Program-made: the position numbers and the translations under genes | Origin: Woeseiaceae bacterium | GTDB taxonomy: Bacteria; Pseudomonadota; Gammaproteobacteria; Steroidobacterales; Woeseiaceae | Direction: 5' to 3' | Length of the DNA: 9,220 nucleotides | NCBI GenBank assembly: GCA_013138675.1 | Contig: WTCH01000258.1 | Coordinates: 1-9,220, forward strand | The notes under the pieces: model-generated | What the model was told of the DNA's origin: nothing | Database searches by the model: none | Seen by the model: only the letters and a program-made list of their open reading frames with translations | Shown: positions 6,475 to 9,220 of the stretch, in pieces | Position numbering within the stretch: the first letter of the stretch is position 1 | Layout: every line of letters begins with the position of its first letter

Positions 6475-6825
6475 CTACATGTGCGCCCTGCGATGCTCCT
6501 CGAAGCGCGCGCAATCAATACACTTTCTCGCGTAAGGATGCGCTACCAGGCGCCCATCATTGATATGGGCACCACACTCGTCGCAAGTGCCATACTCATC
6601 CTTGTCCATACGTTTCAGCGCTTCACTGATTTTCGCGATCTCGACGCGAGCCTCATTGCCGAGCGCATCCACAACTTCGCTGTCTTCGAGTTCTTTGGCA
6701 CGCTCTTTTGAATCGGCGTCGTAGCCACGGCGCAGGTTCGCCTTCACGCGGTCCAGACGGCCCCTCAACTCGGCCTTCTTGGTCTCCAGCCGGTCACGCT
6801 GCGTCGCGTACATATTATCTCGCAT
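6475..6825 (-). CDS. TraR/DksA-type C4 zinc-finger protein (short)
   Basis: This 116-residue protein belongs to the DksA/TraR family, whose members insert a coiled coil into the RNA polymerase secondary channel and modulate initiation, often with ppGpp. A charged helical N-terminal part at about 5-75 forms the predicted coiled coil. The four-cysteine zinc finger is C81-x2-C84-x17-C102-x2-C105 (YGTCDECG...ARKCIDCARFEE). At 116 residues it is shorter than E. coli DksA (151) and longer than TraR (73), so it is a DksA-like paralogue rather than the housekeeping DksA. The DxxDxA coiled-coil tip of DksA is not obvious. The start is uncertain: ATG at 6825, a later ATG at 6813, or TTG at 6831 are all possible, with no strong Shine-Dalgarno. 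It lies divergent from uspE, and a promoter candidate is seen at 6886-6914. Confidence 0.87.
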   Translation of the reverse strand: MRDNMYATQRDRLETKKAELRGRLDRVKANLRRGYDADSKERAKELEDSEVVDALGNEARVEIAKISEALKRMDKDEYGTCDECGAHINDGRLVAHPYARKCIDCARFEEHRRAHM

Positions 6826-6885
6826 GGCCAATACTCGTATTAGTCCTGTTCCCTATCTAAGCCTAGACCGGCCCCAACAGAAATT

Positions 6886-6914
6886 AGTATATCCACCTAT
6901 TTGGGGGTAGGTAA
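6886..6914 (-). promoter_or_regulatory. Sigma70-like promoter candidate for the DksA-like gene
   Basis: On the minus strand a -35 hexamer TTACCT (6914-6909) and a -10 hexamer TATACT (6891-6886) are spaced by exactly 17 bp. This predicts a start near 6879 and a 5' leader of about 55 nt. The dyad at 6895-6912 sits in the spacer and -35 box, so a protein bound there could repress. Confidence 0.45.
6895..6912. promoter_or_regulatory. Inverted repeat, upstream copy of a paired dyad
   Basis: ACCTA-TTTGGGGG-TAGGT is a 5-bp inverted repeat with an 8-bp spacer in the divergent region between the DksA-like gene and uspE. It shares half-site sequence and spacer length with the second dyad at 6976-6995. 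I do not recognise the binding protein. Confidence 0.35.
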
Positions 6915-6975
6915 ATTCCGCGGTGCGCTAGGCATCACGCCTTATGGAATGTCACCTTTCAGCCGTCTACTCTTT

Positions 6976-6995
6976 TTACCTAGGAAGGAAGGTAA
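6976..6995. promoter_or_regulatory. Inverted repeat upstream of uspE, second copy
   Basis: TTACCT-AGGAAGGA-AGGTAA is a perfect 6-bp inverted repeat with an 8-bp spacer, centred about 33 bp before the uspE start codon. Its half-sites match the ACCTA/TAGGT arms of the upstream dyad. It may be an operator in the uspE leader, or a weak RNA hairpin. No convincing sigma70 promoter for uspE was found nearby. Confidence 0.4.
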
Positions 6996-7008
6996 ACGAG
7001 CCTCATAC

Positions 7009-7013
7009 AAGGA
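7009..7013 (+). promoter_or_regulatory. Ribosome-binding site that fixes the uspE start
   Basis: AAGGA lies 5 bp upstream of the ATG at 7019. The in-frame ATG at 6944 lacks such a site, and the 25 residues between the two do not resemble UspE, so 7019 is the preferred start. Confidence 0.75.
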
Positions 7014-7018
7014 CCATC

Positions 7019-7981
7019 ATGGAGAATATTTCCAAAATCTTGTCAGTTATTGACCCGACTGTGGACGACCAACCAGCGTTGCGACGCGCAGCCTGGCTGG
7101 CCAAGAAATGCGGAGCGGAACTTGAATTATTGGTTTGCTATTACAACGAGTACCTGAGCGGTGACCGTCTGTTCGACTCACCGTCGCTTGAAAAAGCTCG
7201 AAGTGAAGTCCTTGCGAACCAGGAACAGCACCTGGAGGACCTCGCCGAACCCATCCGAAAAAGCGGCGTCGTCGTGACCACGACGGCCGCCTGGGATCAC
7301 CCACTCTACGAAGGCATTGTTCGCCGCGCCGTTTCCAGCGGTGCAGACATTGTCGTCAAGGATACCCATCATCACTCTGCGGTCACGCGTGCGCTGCTGA
7401 CGAATACGGACTGGAACCTGATACGTACCTGCCCTGCACCTTTGTGGCTCGTCAAGGCACACGACCTGGCAGATCCACCAATTATCGTCGCGGCCATCGA
7501 TCCGATGAACCAGCACGACAAACCGGCGGCGCTCGACGATGAGATTTTGCACCTCAGCAAGTTGCTCGGCAGCAACGTCGGGGGCGAAGTGCATGCGTTT
7601 CACTCCTACGATCCACGTATCGCCGTTGCGACCGCAACAGCGAACGCCTACATACCGGTGTCATTGCCGTTTGATGAAATCGAGCAGCAGATGCACGAGG
7701 ATCATGAGAAGCGCTTCAATGAGATCACGTCATTTCATGGCCTCGCTGATACGAATGCGCACCTGGTTGCCGGCCTGACACACGAGGAACTGCCCGCCAT
7801 TGCCCACAGTCTCAAGGCGGATGTTGTCGTTATGGGTGCCGTTGCACGCAATCGCTGGAAGCGTTTGTTCATCGGTGCGACAGCAGAACGCACACTGGAG
7901 CATTTGCCGTGCGACCTGCTGATCGTCAAACCGGACTGGTTCCAGACACCGGTTGAGTCCAGGGCGCACGAAGCGGCGTAG
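7019..7981 (+). CDS. uspE: UspE-like tandem universal stress protein
   Basis: This 320-residue cytoplasmic protein is made of two universal stress (Usp) domains, about 5-147 and 154-305, the length and layout of E. coli UspE (316). Start-proximal VIDPTVDDQPALRRA (10-24) and the C-terminal CDLLIVKPDWFQTPVE (298-313) closely follow UspE. UspE proteins are linked to stress resistance, DNA-damage survival, motility and aggregation, and are induced by starvation or growth arrest. The nucleotide-binding pattern in the second domain (G273 to G286, GAVARNRWKRLFIGATAE) has Ala where the second Gly of G-x2-G-x9-G is expected. The first domain has the degenerate glycine loop typical of UspE (KDTHHHSAVTRALLTNTDW). 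It is divergent from the DksA-like gene and convergent with the aminotransferase. Proximity to two other regulators suggests a shared stress context, which is inference. Confidence 0.92.
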   Translation: MENISKILSVIDPTVDDQPALRRAAWLAKKCGAELELLVCYYNEYLSGDRLFDSPSLEKARSEVLANQEQHLEDLAEPIRKSGVVVTTTAAWDHPLYEGIVRRAVSSGADIVVKDTHHHSAVTRALLTNTDWNLIRTCPAPLWLVKAHDLADPPIIVAAIDPMNQHDKPAALDDEILHLSKLLGSNVGGEVHAFHSYDPRIAVATATANAYIPVSLPFDEIEQQMHEDHEKRFNEITSFHGLADTNAHLVAGLTHEELPAIAHSLKADVVVMGAVARNRWKRLFIGATAERTLEHLPCDLLIVKPDWFQTPVESRAHEAA

Positions 7982-8023
7982 GAGCACTGCTTGCACCCCT
8001 GGGGCACGTAGCCAGCGCGAACT

Positions 8024-8046
8024 GTCGCGGCTGAAGCCGCTACTAC
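8024..8046 (-). repeat. REP palindrome, GTAG-headed (copy 3)
   Basis: On the minus strand it reads GTAGTAGCGG, then stem GCGGC-TTCA-GCCGC, then GAC. It is the same family as the pair at 4389-4460, with one substitution in the head and one in the loop relative to copy 1. It sits between the convergent uspE and aminotransferase genes. Its head supplies the aminotransferase stop codon at 8043-8045, with a second in-frame TAG immediately following. Confidence 0.78.
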
Positions 8047-9220
8047 AGTACGTGGTCGAGGATGCTTAGGAAGTAATCTGCATCGTCGCGCGACAGTACC
8101 ATCGGGCAGCGTAGCTTCAGGATATTTGCGTCCGGGCCGATCGCACCGGTCAGCACACCGCGATTACGCAAATCATTGACGACCCTGGTGGTCAGTTCGG
8201 TCGCCGGTGTTCGCTCGTTTCTGTCTGTGACCAGTTCGACGGCGAGGAACAAGCCTGTACCGCGCACATCGCCGATACACTCATGATCATCTGCGAGCTT
8301 CCACAGTCCATCGATCAGATGCTGCCCGACCTCGAGCGCGTTTTGTTGCAGGTTCTCGCTTTCGATGATGTCCAGCACGGCGAGACCGGCCGCACAGGAC
8401 ACCGGGTTGCCGCCAAACGTATTGAAGTAGCGCCCGTAGCCCGAAAATGTGTCAACGAGTTCCTTGCGTGTAACAACCGCTGACAGCGGGTGGCCATTGC
8501 CCATGGGTTTGCCCATCGTGACGATATCCGGCGCGACACCATCCGCTTCAAAGCCCCAGAAATGCCTGCCGGTTCTGCCGAAACCCGGTTGTACCTCGTC
8601 GGCAACGAATAGCGCGCCCGCGGCGCGCACAATTTCTGCGACGTTGCGCAAGTATCCCGCTGGAGGCGCAACAACCCCGCTGCTGGAGATGATGGTGTCT
8701 ATAACGAACGCTGCTGGTTTTATGCCCCGACTTTGAAGCAATGCGAGCGCTTCGTTGACGTGTTCGGCATAGCGTACGCCAGCATCGGCGTCACGATAGG
8801 CGCCACGATACGTATCCGGCGCCGGCACTGTGACCACATGGTCGGGCACGTCCTCGGCGGGGATACTGTCAGTCGAAATCTCGTAGATCGCCTGCGAATT
8901 GCCGTGATAGGCAAAGTCAGTGACGATGATTCCGGTGCCGCCTGTACACCGGCGCGCGATCCGAAGCGCCAGCTCATTGGCCTCGGTCCCCGTGCAGCAG
9001 AACACTGCCGTATCAAGATCGTCCGAAATTTTCGCAGTCAATCGCTCCGCAAGGTTCAGCACATTCTCGTGCAGGTAACGCGTATGCGTGTTGAGTGTGC
9101 TTGACTGCCTGGAAATGGCATCAACCACGTGCGGATGACAGTGCCCGACGTGCGGCACATTGTTGTACATGTCGAGATACTTGTTGCCGTCGGCGTCGAA
9201 CAGCCAGACTCCTTCGCCAC
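8043..9220 (-). CDS. Class III PLP aminotransferase, AGXT2-like/phospho-lyase type; 5' end cut by window edge
   Basis: Reading on through the right edge gives 391 visible residues of a fold-type I PLP enzyme. The visible start GEGVWLFDADGNKYLDMYNN is the usual class III opening, so probably only a few dozen residues of this domain are missing. PLP-site features are present: CTGTEANELALRIAR (phosphate binding), a YHG motif, FVADEVQPGFGRTG with the Asp that pairs with the pyridine nitrogen, and the Schiff-base Lys in TMGKPMGNGHPL, codon 8508-8510. FNTFGGNPVSC and the C-terminal RGTGLFLAVELV follow. These blocks resemble vertebrate ETNPPL (ethanolamine-phosphate phospho-lyase) and PHYKPL more than classical GABA or ornithine aminotransferases. 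Bacterial relatives are often C-terminal parts of fusions with an aminoglycoside-phosphotransferase-like kinase, which cannot be checked here. The substrate is undetermined. Confidence 0.88.
   Translation of the reverse strand, partial: GEGVWLFDADGNKYLDMYNNVPHVGHCHPHVVDAISRQSSTLNTHTRYLHENVLNLAERLTAKISDDLDTAVFCCTGTEANELALRIARRCTGGTGIIVTDFAYHGNSQAIYEISTDSIPAEDVPDHVVTVPAPDTYRGAYRDADAGVRYAEHVNEALALLQSRGIKPAAFVIDTIISSSGVVAPPAGYLRNVAEIVRAAGALFVADEVQPGFGRTGRHFWGFEADGVAPDIVTMGKPMGNGHPLSAVVTRKELVDTFSGYGRYFNTFGGNPVSCAAGLAVLDIIESENLQQNALEVGQHLIDGLWKLADDHECIGDVRGTGLFLAVELVTDRNERTPATELTTRVVNDLRNRGVLTGAIGPDANILKLRCPMVLSRDDADYFLSILDHVL

Noticed and set aside
6944..7018. Upstream in-frame ATG for uspE
   Set aside because: There is no Shine-Dalgarno and the extra residues do not match UspE, whereas the ATG at 7019 has AAGGA at good spacing. 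The second dyad also lies in this stretch.
7990..8010. Near-palindrome around CCCCTGGGG after uspE as an intrinsic terminator
   Set aside because: The outer arms mismatch and no T-run follows on either strand, so terminator function is not supported.

Overview
The window is a compact bacterial chromosomal segment with moderately high GC, dense coding and no rRNA, tRNA, CRISPR array or insertion sequence that I can see. Protein content points to a gammaproteobacterium: a UspE-type tandem universal stress protein, a YbhG/YbhF/YbhS-like efflux operon behind a TetR regulator, and GTAG-headed REP palindromes of the kind known from Xanthomonadales and Pseudomonas. The genus cannot be fixed from the sequence alone.

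Layout, left to right. (1) The minus-strand 5' part of a GTP cyclohydrolase II (RibA-like) gene runs off the left edge. (2) A 100-bp divergent control region holds a CRP-like palindrome, a sigma70-like promoter and a dyad operator. (3) A four-gene plus-strand operon follows: TetR regulator, lipoprotein membrane-fusion protein, ABC ATPase and ABC-2 permease. Each junction is an ATGA stop/start overlap, so the four genes are probably co-transcribed and translationally coupled. The set resembles a reduced version of the E. coli CecR-YbhGFSR exporter, with one ATPase and one permease. (4) A tandem pair of REP palindromes lies between that operon and a convergent minus-strand CPA2 cation/proton antiporter. 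(5) Divergent from the antiporter is a FixJ-type response regulator with no kinase in view. (6) Convergent to it is a short DksA/TraR-type zinc-finger protein. (7) Divergent from that, across a 193-bp intergenic region with two related dyads, is uspE. (8) A third REP lies between uspE and a convergent minus-strand class III aminotransferase of the AGXT2-like phospho-lyase type, which runs off the right edge.

Functionally the middle and right parts look like stress, envelope and regulatory housekeeping: regulated efflux, ion/proton exchange, a two-component output protein, an RNA-polymerase-binding zinc-finger protein and a stress protein. I do not see a convincing undescribed multi-gene system. 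The items most worth a second look are the reduced exporter and its control region, the insertion in the RibA-like protein, the REP elements (one of which supplies a stop codon), and the paired dyads upstream of uspE.
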